The translations under genes and the position numbers were made by a program. The notes under the pieces were generated by a model. The model ran no database searches. It was not told the origin of the DNA and was given only the letters and a program-made list of their open reading frames with translations. From the NCBI RefSeq assembly GCF_002262885.1, contig NZ_NKYF01000022.1, positions 62,001 to 126,000 on the forward strand: 64,000 bases of DNA, in the 5' to 3' direction. Shown here piece by piece: positions 53,634-62,895 of the stretch. This DNA comes from Pseudonocardia sp. MH-G8. Its GTDB lineage: Bacteria > Actinomycetota > Actinomycetes > Mycobacteriales > Pseudonocardiaceae. Positions within the stretch are counted from its first letter, which is position 1. Each line of letters opens with the position of its first letter.

Positions 53634-54473
53634 GTGACAGTCACCGCACACGGTAGGGAACTCGGGTCGTTCCTGCGGTCACGACGCGAACGGATCACAC
53701 CTGCCCAGGTCGGCATCCCGCCCGGCACCCGGCGGCGCACCCCGGGGCTCCGCCGCGAGGAGGTCGCCCAGCTCGCCGGGGTCGGCATCACCTGGTACAC
53801 CTGGCTCGAACAGGGCCGGCCGATCAACGCCAGCGGACAGGTACTCGCCGCGGTGGCGCGGACCCTGCGCCTGACCGACGCCGAACGCGACCACCTCTAC
53901 CGCCTGGCGGGGGTCCCCCAGCCCTTGGCCGGCGTGGAACCCGCGCTCGACATCCCGGATGAGCTCCACGCCATTGTGCGGGCCCTGGACCCGCTGCCGG
54001 CGGTTCTGGTCAACGCCCGCACGGACGTCCTGGGCTGGAACCGGTCGTACGGTGCCCTGCACCATCACCTGGTCAGCGCGCCGGCCGCCGAACGGAACAC
54101 CATCTGGTACCTGTTCACGGCGCTGCAGGAGCACAGCCGCATCCTCAACCGCGACGAACAGGCACCGGAGGTCGTGGCCGGCTTCCGCTACAGCTACAGC
54201 CAGCACCTCAACGATCCGCAATGGCGCGATTTCGTCGCCCGCCTGCGCGACGCGAGCCCACTGTTGGCCCGCTTGTGGGACACCGAAGACGTGGCCCCAC
54301 CCCGTCTGTGCGACAAGCACTACGGCTTCCCGGAGATCGGGGAAATTCGTATCCGCTCCACCGGCATGGCCCTTGTCGACCACCCCGGCATCCGGATCGT
54401 CGTCCACACCCCCGCCGACGATTGCAGCCGTGAACGCATCGATCGCGTCCTCCGTCGAGCGGCGGCCCGATGA
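53634..54473 (+). CDS. XRE-family regulator, MmyB-like
   Basis: A 279-residue regulator. The N-terminal HTH (GRELGSFLRSRRERITPAQVGIPPGTRRRTPGLRREEVAQLAGVGITWYTWLEQGR) and the C-terminal MmyB-like PAS-type ligand domain (VLVNARTDVLGWNRSYGALHHHL) are typical of actinobacterial repressors that sit next to SDR genes. GTG start at 53634. Fatty-acid binding is described for a relative; here the ligand is unknown. It probably represses the divergent SDR through the repeats at 53556-53591. Confidence 0.88.
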   Translation: MTVTAHGRELGSFLRSRRERITPAQVGIPPGTRRRTPGLRREEVAQLAGVGITWYTWLEQGRPINASGQVLAAVARTLRLTDAERDHLYRLAGVPQPLAGVEPALDIPDELHAIVRALDPLPAVLVNARTDVLGWNRSYGALHHHLVSAPAAERNTIWYLFTALQEHSRILNRDEQAPEVVAGFRYSYSQHLNDPQWRDFVARLRDASPLLARLWDTEDVAPPRLCDKHYGFPEIGEIRIRSTGMALVDHPGIRIVVHTPADDCSRERIDRVLRRAAAR

Positions 54474-54748
54474 GTGCCCGTCGATCGTGAAAGGCTGGGT
54501 CAGCGCATCGATGAGCCCTCGATCCACAACTACGCCGATCAATCGCAACGAGCTTCAGGTGGGTCGACCGTGTTCGATCAGGGATGGTCCAGCCCTCTGG
54601 AGCAGCCACGAGGCGGAGCGGTTCTGCCGGAATTCCCGAGGACCCGGTCACCAGGTGGCCAGGATGAGCACATCGGTGACAATCGCGATGTCAACCGCGA
54701 GGAGCGCGATCGCCAGCGCGTGCCCATCGCGCCTCGTGGCTCACGTGC

Positions 54749-55054
54749 TCACGGCTCGCGGACCCAGCGGCAGCGAGAACCTCGGTAGTGGGTGCCCCGG
54801 TGTGGCCGATTCACGGCTTCCCGGACGTACCACCAGGCGTCCGCCTCTGTGTCGGCCCACCCGTGGGAGCTCTTCCCGTCGCCGGCGACCACGGCCCAGC
54901 GGTACCGGCCGGTGCGCTCGTTGAAGTTGACGCTGCCGCGTTGCTGAGACTCGATCATGAGTCGCGCCTCCGCTTCGTCTGCCGCCTCGCCCATGGCCAT
55001 GCCGCCATCCCTTGTCACCGTGATCCAGAACGCCACCTGGTCATAGTAGGTCAA
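54749..55054 (-). CDS. Hypothetical small protein of the island
   Basis: About 101 residues from a TTG (55052-55054), or about 95 from a GTG slightly downstream (VAFWITVTRDG). The sequence AFWITVTRDGGMAMGEAADEAEARLMIESQQRGSVNFNERTGRYRWAVVAGDGKSSHGWADTEADAWWYVREAVNRP alternates strands and a helix like a small alpha-beta domain. I do not recognise a family. The 275 bp upstream of it toward the XRE-family gene hold no clear gene. Confidence 0.5.
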   Translation of the reverse strand: MTYYDQVAFWITVTRDGGMAMGEAADEAEARLMIESQQRGSVNFNERTGRYRWAVVAGDGKSSHGWADTEADAWWYVREAVNRPHRGTHYRGSRCRWVREP

Positions 55055-55135
55055 ACCTGGACATCTGCGGAACTACCTGCGACTACCTGGACAGACCCGG
55101 CCGAACACGGTCCGCACTGACCTAACGTCGCGGGC

Positions 55136-55324
55136 GTGCCGCCCGCCGAGTACCTGACGACCCCGGAGCTGGCGCGTGCGCTGCGGCTCTCGGAGAAGTC
55201 GATCCGGCGGTACCACCAGGACGGGAAGATCACGCCTGCCTACACGACCCCTGGCGGGCAACACCGGTGGCTACTCGATGACGTCCTTGCTCAGCTACGG
55301 GAGTTCCGCCCCAACGCGGACTGA
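55136..55324 (+). CDS. Excisionase-like HTH protein 3
   Basis: A 62-residue MerR/Xis-type protein: EYLTTPELARALRLSEKSIRRYHQDGKITPAYTTPGGQHRWLLDDVLAQLREFRPNAD, starting at a GTG. It is the third member of the local paralogue set (48188, 49703). No integrase follows; a transposition-accessory remnant does. Confidence 0.8.
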   Translation: MPPAEYLTTPELARALRLSEKSIRRYHQDGKITPAYTTPGGQHRWLLDDVLAQLREFRPNAD

Positions 55325-55430
55325 GCCGTAGCAGCCTCACCAGGGTGCTTCCCCCGGCCGCTCGCAAGCGGGAGGGGAGCGTGTACCGCTTGCAGGGCGT
55401 CGATCCGTCGCAACAGGTCCTCGACAACTC

Positions 55431-55718
55431 CGACGACATCGACGCGCCGTCGCCGAGCTGCGCCGCATGGACACCGTCGGAACACCGATCACCTTCGACA
55501 TCGTCGCCCACGAGGCCGGAGAGATCGAGCGCCTGCGAGCACGCGAGCGTCCCGCGCCCGACTCGGCCGTTCCGGATCGGCAGCGCGCCACCGTCGCCTC
55601 CCCGCGGCGCCGCCTGGGATCGGCCACCGAACGCATCCGGCACCTCGACGCCGACAACCAACGGTTCCGCGCCATGCTCGCCGAAGCCCTCGGCGGGCGC
55701 CGACCGCTGGAGCGATGA
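55431..55718 (+). pseudogene. DUF6262-type transposition accessory remnant
   Basis: RRAVAELRRMDTVGTPITFDIVAHEA...GEIERLRARE...ATERIRHLDADNQRFRAMLAEALGGRRPLER matches the layout of DUF6262 proteins, which accompany Tn554-like integrase pairs. The segment normally found between GTPITF.IVA..A and EIERLR (the rest of the HTH, about 14 residues) is missing, and the N-terminus lies in a different frame. It is an internally deleted, non-functional copy. Confidence 0.6.
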
Positions 55719-55780
55719 TTTCGCGCGCTTCGCGCCGTCTGCTCTCGTTGAGCAGACCACCCGACCTGGAGGCCGATCAG

Positions 55781-56326
55781 ATGGGCAAGATCGTGACGGG
55801 GCTCTTCACCTCGCTGGACGGCATCGTGGACGCCGACGACGACTGGCAGTTCCCCTACTTCGACGAGGAGCTCTTCGCGCGCGTCCTGGCCGGTTGGCGC
55901 AGTGCCGCCACGCTGCTGCTGGGCCGGCACTCCTACGAGGGCTACGAACGACTGCGCGTCGAGCACCCCGACTCACCGATGCTCGCCTTCCTGGACGCGA
56001 CACCGACCTGCGTCGTGTCCTCGACACTCACCCACGCCCGGCGTGACGGCGTGACGATCATCGGTGGCGATCCTGAGCGGATCGCGCAGCTTCGGGCCGA
56101 GAGCGAGGGGAACGTCCTGGTGCTGGGCAGCCCCACGCTCGTGCGGTGGCTGCTGGCGAACGACCTCCTGGACGAACTCAACGTGACCGTGCTGCCGATC
56201 GTCGTCGGCGAGGGTCCTCGGCTGTTCGACGACATGCCCACCCAACGCCTGGCGCTCCGACTCACCGGGTCCGAGGCGCTCCGCAGCGGAGCGCTGGAGC
56301 TGCAGTACGCCCCCACCACCCGATGA
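55781..56326 (+). CDS. Dihydrofolate-reductase-family protein (RibD C-terminal-like)
   Basis: A 181-residue reductase-fold protein: KIVTGLFTSLDGIVDADDDWQFPYFDEELFARVLAGWRSAATLLLGRHSYEGY and later GVTIIGGDPERIAQLR...NVLVLGSPTLVRWLLANDLLDELNVTVLPIVVGEGPRLF, the standard actinobacterial RibD_C/YyaP pattern. It probably reduces a small substrate with NADPH. GGAGG lies 8 nt before the ATG at 55781. It is the first intact non-mobile gene after the island. Confidence 0.87.
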   Translation: MGKIVTGLFTSLDGIVDADDDWQFPYFDEELFARVLAGWRSAATLLLGRHSYEGYERLRVEHPDSPMLAFLDATPTCVVSSTLTHARRDGVTIIGGDPERIAQLRAESEGNVLVLGSPTLVRWLLANDLLDELNVTVLPIVVGEGPRLFDDMPTQRLALRLTGSEALRSGALELQYAPTTR

Positions 56327-56401
56327 TCTCGAACCCCACGCCCACGCGCTGCCCAGTACGCGGCCGCAGCCGGTTCGTGGCCGGGATGTCGTCAGGGGCG
56401 G

Positions 56402-58687
56402 TCACGGCCCGATCCGGCCGGCCGTGGGCGACGCCGCCATAGCGCGACCGACCCGATCGGTCTGTGCCAGCACGTAGGCCCGCAGGTCCGTGTCGTCCCG
56501 TTCACGGGCGCCACGGCCCAGGATCTCCAGCTCCTCCAGGGCGCTTTCGGGGTCGCCCAGCCGCTGGTAGCACTCGACGAGCAGCTTGCGGTTCCGGTCG
56601 GCCATCGACGGGGTGTCGAGGTTTCCGCGTTCCCGCAGCGTGTCGAGCCAGGCGGCGTTGATGTCGGCGGCGTCGACCGCCTCGTCGAGGCGATCGGCGG
56701 CGAAGTAGGCCTGGGCGAGCCAGAACCAGTGCTCGGCGGGCACCCCGCCGGGGCGTTCCTCGGCGACCAACTGCTCGAAGCCGGGCAGCGCGTCCGCTAC
56801 CCGGCCGTTCGCGATGAAGCCCCGTGCCTGCGCGTAGCCGAAACACACCCGCACCCAGCGCGGCGTGTTCGGAGGGAGCTGGGCGATCTGCGCGTCGATC
56901 TCCCGGTCGTAGGCGGCGGTGCTGCCCGCGTCGACGTGAGCCGTCTCGATGATGTCGAACGCCCGAACCGCGCTGTCCAGCCAGCCCGCGGCGAACGAGG
57001 CGTCGCGCAGCGTCGTGGCGAGCGCGACGACCTGCTGGAGCGGCTTCTTCTTATGGCGCAACGCCCGCTGCACCTGCTGGTGCGCGATCTTCGCGACGGT
57101 GTGGGGATCGCCGGAGTTGGCGGCGTGGTTGGCGGCGCGGGCCAGCGCCTTATCGGCCGCACGCTGATTCGAACGCATCACCACGAGGGCGAGTGCGAGC
57201 TCGCCGAGGGCGATTCCCCGCTGGTCGCCCAGCTTGTGCAGGTTCTTGCACATCGTGGTGACGAGCCCCTTGGCCGTGTCCTCCTGGCCGGAGGGGCCGT
57301 CGGTCAGCCACACCGCGACGTCGCAGAGGCAGAGCATCATGCCGAGCATGTCGTCCGCGGCCTTGTACTGCCCGGCCGCCTCGTGCAGAGCGGCTCCCGC
57401 TTCCGGGCTGTCGTCCATCATCGCCAGCAGGTGGGCGCGGCGGGGAGCCAGGTGCGGCGGCGGCTGCCCGAGCGCCCGGAGGTGGTCGCGGGCCACCGCA
57501 GGCTGCTCACGGTGGAAATGCCACTCGGCCCGCGTCAACAGGTCCTCGGCCGGCAGGCCTGCGGGAATCGGGAGGTGGATCCGGAAGGCCACGCTACCCA
57601 CCCGGACCCGCCCGACCGGCTGCGAGGCGAGCCGGACGCGCACCTGATCGCCCTGGGCGGTGGCGCCGTTGCGGGCGTCGAACTGCGCCGCGAGATCCAG
57701 CGCGATGCCGCGCATCCGCTCGAGCAGCTGGGCCGCGGTGACGTGCTCGTCCTGGTCCTGCTTGCTCCAGCGGACGGGCTCGTCGCCGCGGCCCGCCTGG
57801 ACCATCTGCTGCATCAGCACGGCCACGGAGGTGGCGAAGCCCATCCGCCCGGTCGGCCGGTTCAGGGTGTCGAAGCCCCACATCATCGCGCTGACCTTTT
57901 CGAGACCCGCGTCGAGGTTCCCGGTGAGCGCGCAGAACTCGATGAGCTTGCCGCTGTACTCGAAGCGGTACACGCCACGGAAGATGTTCCGCTGGGCCCG
58001 CCGGAACGCCTGCCGGGCCTCCGCGTGCCTGCCCAGCCGCGCCAAGGGGAGCAACATGTCGATCCACACCGGCACCGGGGGCACGCCGAAGGTTCGCGCG
58101 CCGGCCAGCACCGGGGCGGCCACCACGTATGCCGCCGCGTCGGCGCCGCGGTCGGTGAGCCGGTCGACTTGAAGGGCGAAGTCCCACAGATCCGGTCCTG
58201 GACCGCCCGCGGCCATCCACTGCCGGAAGTAGTGCTCTTCCTGCTGCCAGTCCGCGGCGATGTGTGCCACGGAGCGGCGGGTCTCGTACACCTCACGCAG
58301 GTTCTGGCCCGCCGCCTGGTAACGCTGTTCGACGTCGTCGAGCGCCGCGTAGATCTGGGGCAGGCTGATGGCGGGGAACTCGGCCATCGTCTGGATGATC
58401 CAGCAGTACCAGGAGCGCAGCGACGCCTCTTCGCCCGGGCTGAACTCCCGCTTTTGGGCGTCGTGCTCGGACAGGCAGCGGGAGAACAGGGGGAACGCCT
58501 TGTCCCACTGCCGGCCCACGCAGTACGCGCTCGCCAGGGCACGCCGGGCGGCGAACGCGATCCGGGAGAAGCCTCCGGCGTCGGCGTGGCGGACGACGTC
58601 CTCGAGCTGCGCCTGCTGCGCCTCGTACGAGTCCGTCGCCTGCGCTGCCGCCAACGCGGCCCACAGCTGCGGTTCGTTCTGGGTCAT
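56402..58687 (-). CDS. Large helical-repeat (TPR-like) partner of the HSP90-family protein
   Basis: A 761-residue, almost wholly helical protein. Repeated helix pairs such as RIAFAARRALASAYCVGRQWDKAFPLFSRCL, GIALGELALALVVMRSNQRAADKALARAANHAANSG and EHWFWLAQAYFAADRLDEAVDAADINAAWLDTL look like TPR units; a short beta-rich insert (VRVRLASQPVGRVRVGSVAFRIHLPIP) lies near the middle. The ATG at 58685-58687 overlaps the upstream stop (ATGA), so it is made together with the HSP90-like protein. It probably acts as its client adaptor or co-chaperone (inference from pairing). Confidence 0.75.
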   Translation of the reverse strand: MTQNEPQLWAALAAAQATDSYEAQQAQLEDVVRHADAGGFSRIAFAARRALASAYCVGRQWDKAFPLFSRCLSEHDAQKREFSPGEEASLRSWYCWIIQTMAEFPAISLPQIYAALDDVEQRYQAAGQNLREVYETRRSVAHIAADWQQEEHYFRQWMAAGGPGPDLWDFALQVDRLTDRGADAAAYVVAAPVLAGARTFGVPPVPVWIDMLLPLARLGRHAEARQAFRRAQRNIFRGVYRFEYSGKLIEFCALTGNLDAGLEKVSAMMWGFDTLNRPTGRMGFATSVAVLMQQMVQAGRGDEPVRWSKQDQDEHVTAAQLLERMRGIALDLAAQFDARNGATAQGDQVRVRLASQPVGRVRVGSVAFRIHLPIPAGLPAEDLLTRAEWHFHREQPAVARDHLRALGQPPPHLAPRRAHLLAMMDDSPEAGAALHEAAGQYKAADDMLGMMLCLCDVAVWLTDGPSGQEDTAKGLVTTMCKNLHKLGDQRGIALGELALALVVMRSNQRAADKALARAANHAANSGDPHTVAKIAHQQVQRALRHKKKPLQQVVALATTLRDASFAAGWLDSAVRAFDIIETAHVDAGSTAAYDREIDAQIAQLPPNTPRWVRVCFGYAQARGFIANGRVADALPGFEQLVAEERPGGVPAEHWFWLAQAYFAADRLDEAVDAADINAAWLDTLRERGNLDTPSMADRNRKLLVECYQRLGDPESALEELEILGRGARERDDTDLRAYVLAQTDRVGRAMAASPTAGRIGP

Positions 58688-60465
58688 GCACCTTCTCCCG
58701 GCCGTATGGTCCAATCCAGCAGCCCGAGGAGGGCCTGGTTGAGCACCGCGCTGTCCTCGGCGTGCAGCGGGTGTTGTCCTTGCAGCAGTGCCTGCCCGTA
58801 CAGCGCCTGCACGCCCAGGCCGGCCAGGTTCGCATCCGGCAGCTCGGTGATGCGGCGGACCACCGGGTTGGCCAGGTTCAGCACCAGCTGGGGCCGGTCG
58901 TCGGCCGGGTGGGGGCCGTCGACGTTGGCCAGCACCCCGGACCAGAGATCGCCCGCCGACTCGCGCGCCGCGGACATCTCGCCCGCGTGCACCGCGGCCC
59001 GGCTCACCAGGTACAGCGCGGGAACCCCGGGCGGGTCGAAGGTGCGTGGGAGCACCGCGCACCGCTGCCGGCCGAGCAGGTTCTCGGCGAGGGCGACGAA
59101 GGGCCGCAGCCGTTGCGCGGTGACCGGATCCGGCGGTGCGAAGCTCGTGGTCAGGTCGGCCGGCTCGAGGTGCTGCACCCGTACCGCCGGGTCCAGCCGC
59201 GGCACCCGCTTCATGATCTCGATGTCGTAGGTGTAGCCGCCGTTGACCAGCCCGATGCCCTGGGCGGCGGCCACCGCGGCCAGCTCGCGGAACTCGGCGG
59301 CGGTCACGGTGTAGCGGATCGTCGGATTCGTCCGGCGGAACTCGGCGAGGGTCCGTGGCCCGAGGTTGGTCTCCATGTGCCACCAGCGGTCGACCACGCC
59401 GAGCATCGCGTCGTCGTGCACGGCCAGCGCCTTCACCCCGAGGTGGTGCACCTGCAGGAACTGCTGCAACCGCTGCGGCTGCGTTGCCGACAGGGCCACC
59501 AGCCAGTCCCGTAGCTGCGCGCCGATGGCATCGCGGGTGTCGGCGAGCAGGTCGTCGTCGTAGAGCGACTCCCGGCTGGCGGTGGGCCGGAGCTCACTGG
59601 TGTCGACCACGCACCGCACGAAGAACGCCCACTCCGGCAAGAGGTCCTGCACGTTCTGGCCGAGCAGCATCCGGCGCAGGTACACCCGGTGACCGCCGCG
59701 CTCCGTCGGGTTGACGGCCACCGGCAGCACGAACGCCACCCCGGACAGGCCGGCCTGTGGCACCCGCAGGTCGATCGCGTCGAACGGGGTGAACCCGAAC
59801 AGGCTCTCCCCGTAGGCGCGCAGCGCGGCGGTCCGGTCGTGCGGGGTCCCGTACGGGCGTTGCCACGGCAGTTCGTCCTCGCTCACCACCTGCCCGTTCA
59901 CGGTGACCGGCACCGGCAGCAGGCCCCCGAACGCGGTGGCGAGCTCGGTGACGACGGGCGCACCCAGCCAGTACTCCATCCCGCGGCGCGGAGCCAGGGT
60001 CACCGTCGTGCCGGGCTGCGGACGCTCGTTGTCCGCGGGCGTCACCGTGTAGTGGCCGTCGGCGAACCCGGTCCACACGACGGTCGGCCCGCCCTTCGCC
60101 GACCGGGTGGTGACACGCACCTGGTCGGCCACCAGGAAGCAGGACAGCAGCCCGATGCCGAACTGGCCCAGGAACTCGTGCCTGGCGAACCCGAAGTCGT
60201 CGCGCTTGGAGCTGCGCCCGATCGTGGCGAGCAGCTCGTGCACCTCGTCCTCGGTCAGCCCGATCCCGCTGTCGTGCACCTCCAGCACCTCGCCCGCGAC
60301 GACGGCGACGGCCGCTGGGGCATCCGGATCGACCAGCCGACGAGCGGCGATGGCGTCGACGGCGTTCTGCAGCAGCTCCCGCACGTAGACGCGGGGGCCG
60401 GTGTAGAGGTGACGGCTGAGGAGGTCCACGACGCCGCGCAGATCAACTTGAAACGTGTGCTCCAC
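58684..60465 (-). CDS. HSP90-family (HtpG-like) ATPase
   Basis: A 593-residue GHKL ATPase of HSP90 type. All nucleotide motifs are intact: RELLQNAVDA (Glu30, Asn34), VHDSGIGL (Asp65, Gly67, Gly69) and GQFGIGLLSCF (Gly100-Gly105). The middle domain carries HRVYLRRMLLGQNVQDLLPEWAFFVRCVVDTSELRPTASRESL, matching the HtpG catalytic-loop region. The C-terminal part differs from canonical HtpG. A GTG at 60463-60465 follows AAGGA; a TTG one codon upstream is an alternative. It is translationally coupled to the TPR-like gene, which suggests a dedicated chaperone-adaptor pair. Confidence 0.88.
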   Translation of the reverse strand: MEHTFQVDLRGVVDLLSRHLYTGPRVYVRELLQNAVDAIAARRLVDPDAPAAVAVVAGEVLEVHDSGIGLTEDEVHELLATIGRSSKRDDFGFARHEFLGQFGIGLLSCFLVADQVRVTTRSAKGGPTVVWTGFADGHYTVTPADNERPQPGTTVTLAPRRGMEYWLGAPVVTELATAFGGLLPVPVTVNGQVVSEDELPWQRPYGTPHDRTAALRAYGESLFGFTPFDAIDLRVPQAGLSGVAFVLPVAVNPTERGGHRVYLRRMLLGQNVQDLLPEWAFFVRCVVDTSELRPTASRESLYDDDLLADTRDAIGAQLRDWLVALSATQPQRLQQFLQVHHLGVKALAVHDDAMLGVVDRWWHMETNLGPRTLAEFRRTNPTIRYTVTAAEFRELAAVAAAQGIGLVNGGYTYDIEIMKRVPRLDPAVRVQHLEPADLTTSFAPPDPVTAQRLRPFVALAENLLGRQRCAVLPRTFDPPGVPALYLVSRAAVHAGEMSAARESAGDLWSGVLANVDGPHPADDRPQLVLNLANPVVRRITELPDANLAGLGVQALYGQALLQGQHPLHAEDSAVLNQALLGLLDWTIRPGEGA

Positions 60466-60704
60466 CAACAGTCCTTCCGGCCTCCTCCGGGCGACCGATC
60501 ATGTCACGCAGCTCCCCGCTGCCGGACCGAGCATGTCGCGGACGGTTCGTGGAACAAGATTCCGTTGTTGTCCTCTCTGCGGAACTGACGCCGGGCCGGG
60601 TGGTGGCCGGTCACAGCCGCCGATGGGCGGATGCGACCGGTGCGAACCTCGGGGCACGGTGACCCGGCGCCGTTCGACACGGTGTGCGGCTCGGTCGCTC
60701 GGGG

Positions 60705-62057
60705 CTACTGCCCGGCGATCGTCGCCGGTTGCGTGCGGGCGGCCGTGTGGCGGTTCTGCGGGATCGGGAGGCCGAGGTTGCCGCGCAGCGTCTCGGCGTC
60801 GTACTCGCTGCGCACGAGCCCGCGGGTGCGCAGCACCGGCAGCACCTCATCGGCGAACCGCTCCACGTCCTCCAGCGTGCGGAAGCCCAGGTTGAGCCCG
60901 TCGAAGGAGCGCGCCCGGAACCAGGTCTCGATCGAGTCGGCCACCGTCGCCGGGGTACCGGTGAACGGCGAGGGGGTGAAGGTCGTGAACGCCTCGACGG
61001 TCTGGCGCAGGGTCAGGCCCTCCTCCCGGGCCCGAGCGACGATGTCGGCGCCGCGGGTGCGGCCGCCGCGCTCGGCGAGCGTCTCGACGTCGGGAAACGG
61101 TGCGTCCAGGTCGTACTGCGAGAAGTCGTGGGCGCCGAAGGCGCGGCCGAACTGCCCGAGCTTGCGGTCGAAGTCGTTGTCGGCCTCGTAGACCTCCCGC
61201 GCGATCCGGTGCGCCTCGGCGTCGGTCGCGCCGATCACCGGGGCGGCGCCGAGGAAGATCAGTAGGTGGTCCGGGTTGCGGCCGGCGGCCACGGTGCGCG
61301 CCTTGACGTCGGCGTAGTAGGCCGATGTCGCCTCGAGCGTGCCGGGTGGGGCGTAGATCCCCTCCGCGACGGCCGCGGCGAGCGTGCGCCCCTCCTCGGA
61401 GACGCCGGCCTGGAAGATCACCGGCTGCCCCTGCGGGGAGCGGGAGATGTTGAGCGGGCCCGCTACCGCGAAGTGCTCGCCGCGGTGATCCAGGGCGTGC
61501 AGCTTGGCCGGGTCGAGGAACACCCCGCGCTCGACGTCGGCCGGGAACGCGTCGTCCTCGTAGGAGTCCCACAGCCCGCGCACGACCTCGACGTGCTCGT
61601 GCGCGCGGCCGTAGCGGGTGGCGTAGTCGAGGTGCTCGTCCAGGCCGTAGTTGCGCGACGTGCCGGTGTCGAAGCTCGTGACGACGTTCCAGCCGGCGCG
61701 GCCGCGGCTGATGTGGTCGAGCGAGGCGAACCGGCGTGCGACGTTGAACGGCGAGTTGTAGGTCGTGCTGAGCGTGCCGACCAGGCTGAGGTGGCGGGTG
61801 TGCGTGGCGACGGCCGACAGCAGCGTGAGCGGTTCGAGCCGGTTGAGGTAGTGGGGCGGGTAGGTGGGGTCGATGAACTGGCTGTCGACGATGAACAGGA
61901 GGTCGAACCTCGCGGCCTCGGCGGCCTTCGCCTGCGCGATGTACCAGTCGATGTCGGTGCTCGCGTCCTTCGCGACGCGCGGGTCCTTCCACAGGCCGTG
62001 CTGGCCGGGTCCGCCGACGCCGTAGAGGCGCAGGCCGAGCTTGAGCTGACGAGTCAT
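60705..62057 (-). CDS. NtaA/SnaA/DszA-type FMN-dependent monooxygenase
   Basis: A 450-residue luciferase-like enzyme. LDHISRGRAGWNVVTSFDTGTSRNYGLDEHLDYATRYGRAHEHVEVVRGLWDSYEDDA and SPQGQPVIFQAGVSEEGRTLAA are hallmarks of the two-component monooxygenases that use FMNH2 from a partner reductase (nitrilotriacetate, pristinamycin and desulfurisation enzymes). GGAGAGACC precedes the ATG at 62057. It follows an ABC importer of the peptide/nickel type on the same strand, so it probably degrades the imported compound. The partner reductase is not in the window. Confidence 0.88.
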   Translation of the reverse strand: MTRQLKLGLRLYGVGGPGQHGLWKDPRVAKDASTDIDWYIAQAKAAEAARFDLLFIVDSQFIDPTYPPHYLNRLEPLTLLSAVATHTRHLSLVGTLSTTYNSPFNVARRFASLDHISRGRAGWNVVTSFDTGTSRNYGLDEHLDYATRYGRAHEHVEVVRGLWDSYEDDAFPADVERGVFLDPAKLHALDHRGEHFAVAGPLNISRSPQGQPVIFQAGVSEEGRTLAAAVAEGIYAPPGTLEATSAYYADVKARTVAAGRNPDHLLIFLGAAPVIGATDAEAHRIAREVYEADNDFDRKLGQFGRAFGAHDFSQYDLDAPFPDVETLAERGGRTRGADIVARAREEGLTLRQTVEAFTTFTPSPFTGTPATVADSIETWFRARSFDGLNLGFRTLEDVERFADEVLPVLRTRGLVRSEYDAETLRGNLGLPIPQNRHTAARTQPATIAGQ

Positions 62058-62070
62058 CCGGGTCTCTCCT

Positions 62071-62895
62071 TCAGCCGACGGTGAGCAGCTGCCGGCGCAG
62101 TTCGGCGCGCGTCTCGCGATCCACCGCGCCGGCGGCGAGGGTGGGCGCCGAGCCGACGAGCAGCCGGGTGTACGGGTGCTGCGGGTCGTTGACGATCGAG
62201 CGGGTGGGCGCGGTCTCCACGACCGCGCCTCGGTGCAGGACCGCGACGCGGTCGCTGACGCCCGCGACCGAGCCGAGGTCGTGGGAGATGAACACGAGTG
62301 CCGTGCCGGTCTCCCGCAGTTCGGTGAGGACCTCCAGCACCCGCACCCGGTTCGCCGCGTCGAGCGCGCTCACCGGCTCGTCGAGCACCACGAGCTGCGG
62401 GTCGGTGACCAGCGCGCGGGCGACGGCGACGCGCTGGCGCTGCCCGCCGGACAGCTCCGCGGGGTAGCGGTCGGCGAGGTCGGCGGCGAGGTGCACCCGC
62501 TCCAGCTGGGCGCGAGCGGCGGCGTCCGCGTCGGCCCGGGAGCGGCCCTGCAGCTGCAGCGGTTCGGCGACGGACGTGCCCACGGGCAGGTGCGGATCGA
62601 GGCTGCGCAGCGGGTCCTGGAAGACGTACTGCACGACGCCGCGGCGACGGAACGCACGCCACTGCCGCCTGCCGAACGCGGTGACCTCCTCCCCGGCGAT
62701 CGTCACGGTCCCGGTGGCGGGTGCCACCAGCCCGACGACGGCGCGTGCGAGCGTCGACTTGCCGGAGCCGGTCTCGCCGATCACACCGACGGTCTCGCCG
62801 CGGCCGACGGTCAGGTCGGCGCCGGTGAGCGCGGTCGTGCGCCCGTAGCGGACGCCGAGCCCGGTCACCTGCAGGACGGTCTGCTCAGCCGGCAT
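62071..62895 (-). CDS. ABC importer ATPase, DppF/OppF type
   Basis: A 274-residue ATPase: Walker A GETGSGKS, Q-loop YVFQDPLRSLDP, signature ELSGGQRQRVAVARAL, Walker B LVVLDEPVSALD and H-loop ISHDLGSV, ending with HPYTRLLVGSAPTL as usual for the peptide/nickel group. ATG at 62893-62895 overlaps the preceding DppD-type gene by 11 nt. The monooxygenase gene follows 13 nt downstream, so they probably share a transcript. Confidence 0.92.
   Translation of the reverse strand: MPAEQTVLQVTGLGVRYGRTTALTGADLTVGRGETVGVIGETGSGKSTLARAVVGLVAPATGTVTIAGEEVTAFGRRQWRAFRRRGVVQYVFQDPLRSLDPHLPVGTSVAEPLQLQGRSRADADAAARAQLERVHLAADLADRYPAELSGGQRQRVAVARALVTDPQLVVLDEPVSALDAANRVRVLEVLTELRETGTALVFISHDLGSVAGVSDRVAVLHRGAVVETAPTRSIVNDPQHPYTRLLVGSAPTLAAGAVDRETRAELRRQLLTVG

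Noticed and set aside
54474-54748. Small hydrophobic reading frame on the minus strand (ALAIALLAVDIAIVTDVLILA)
   Set aside because: The hydrophobic stretch lacks a start codon in frame and is closely preceded by a stop, so it is at most a remnant.
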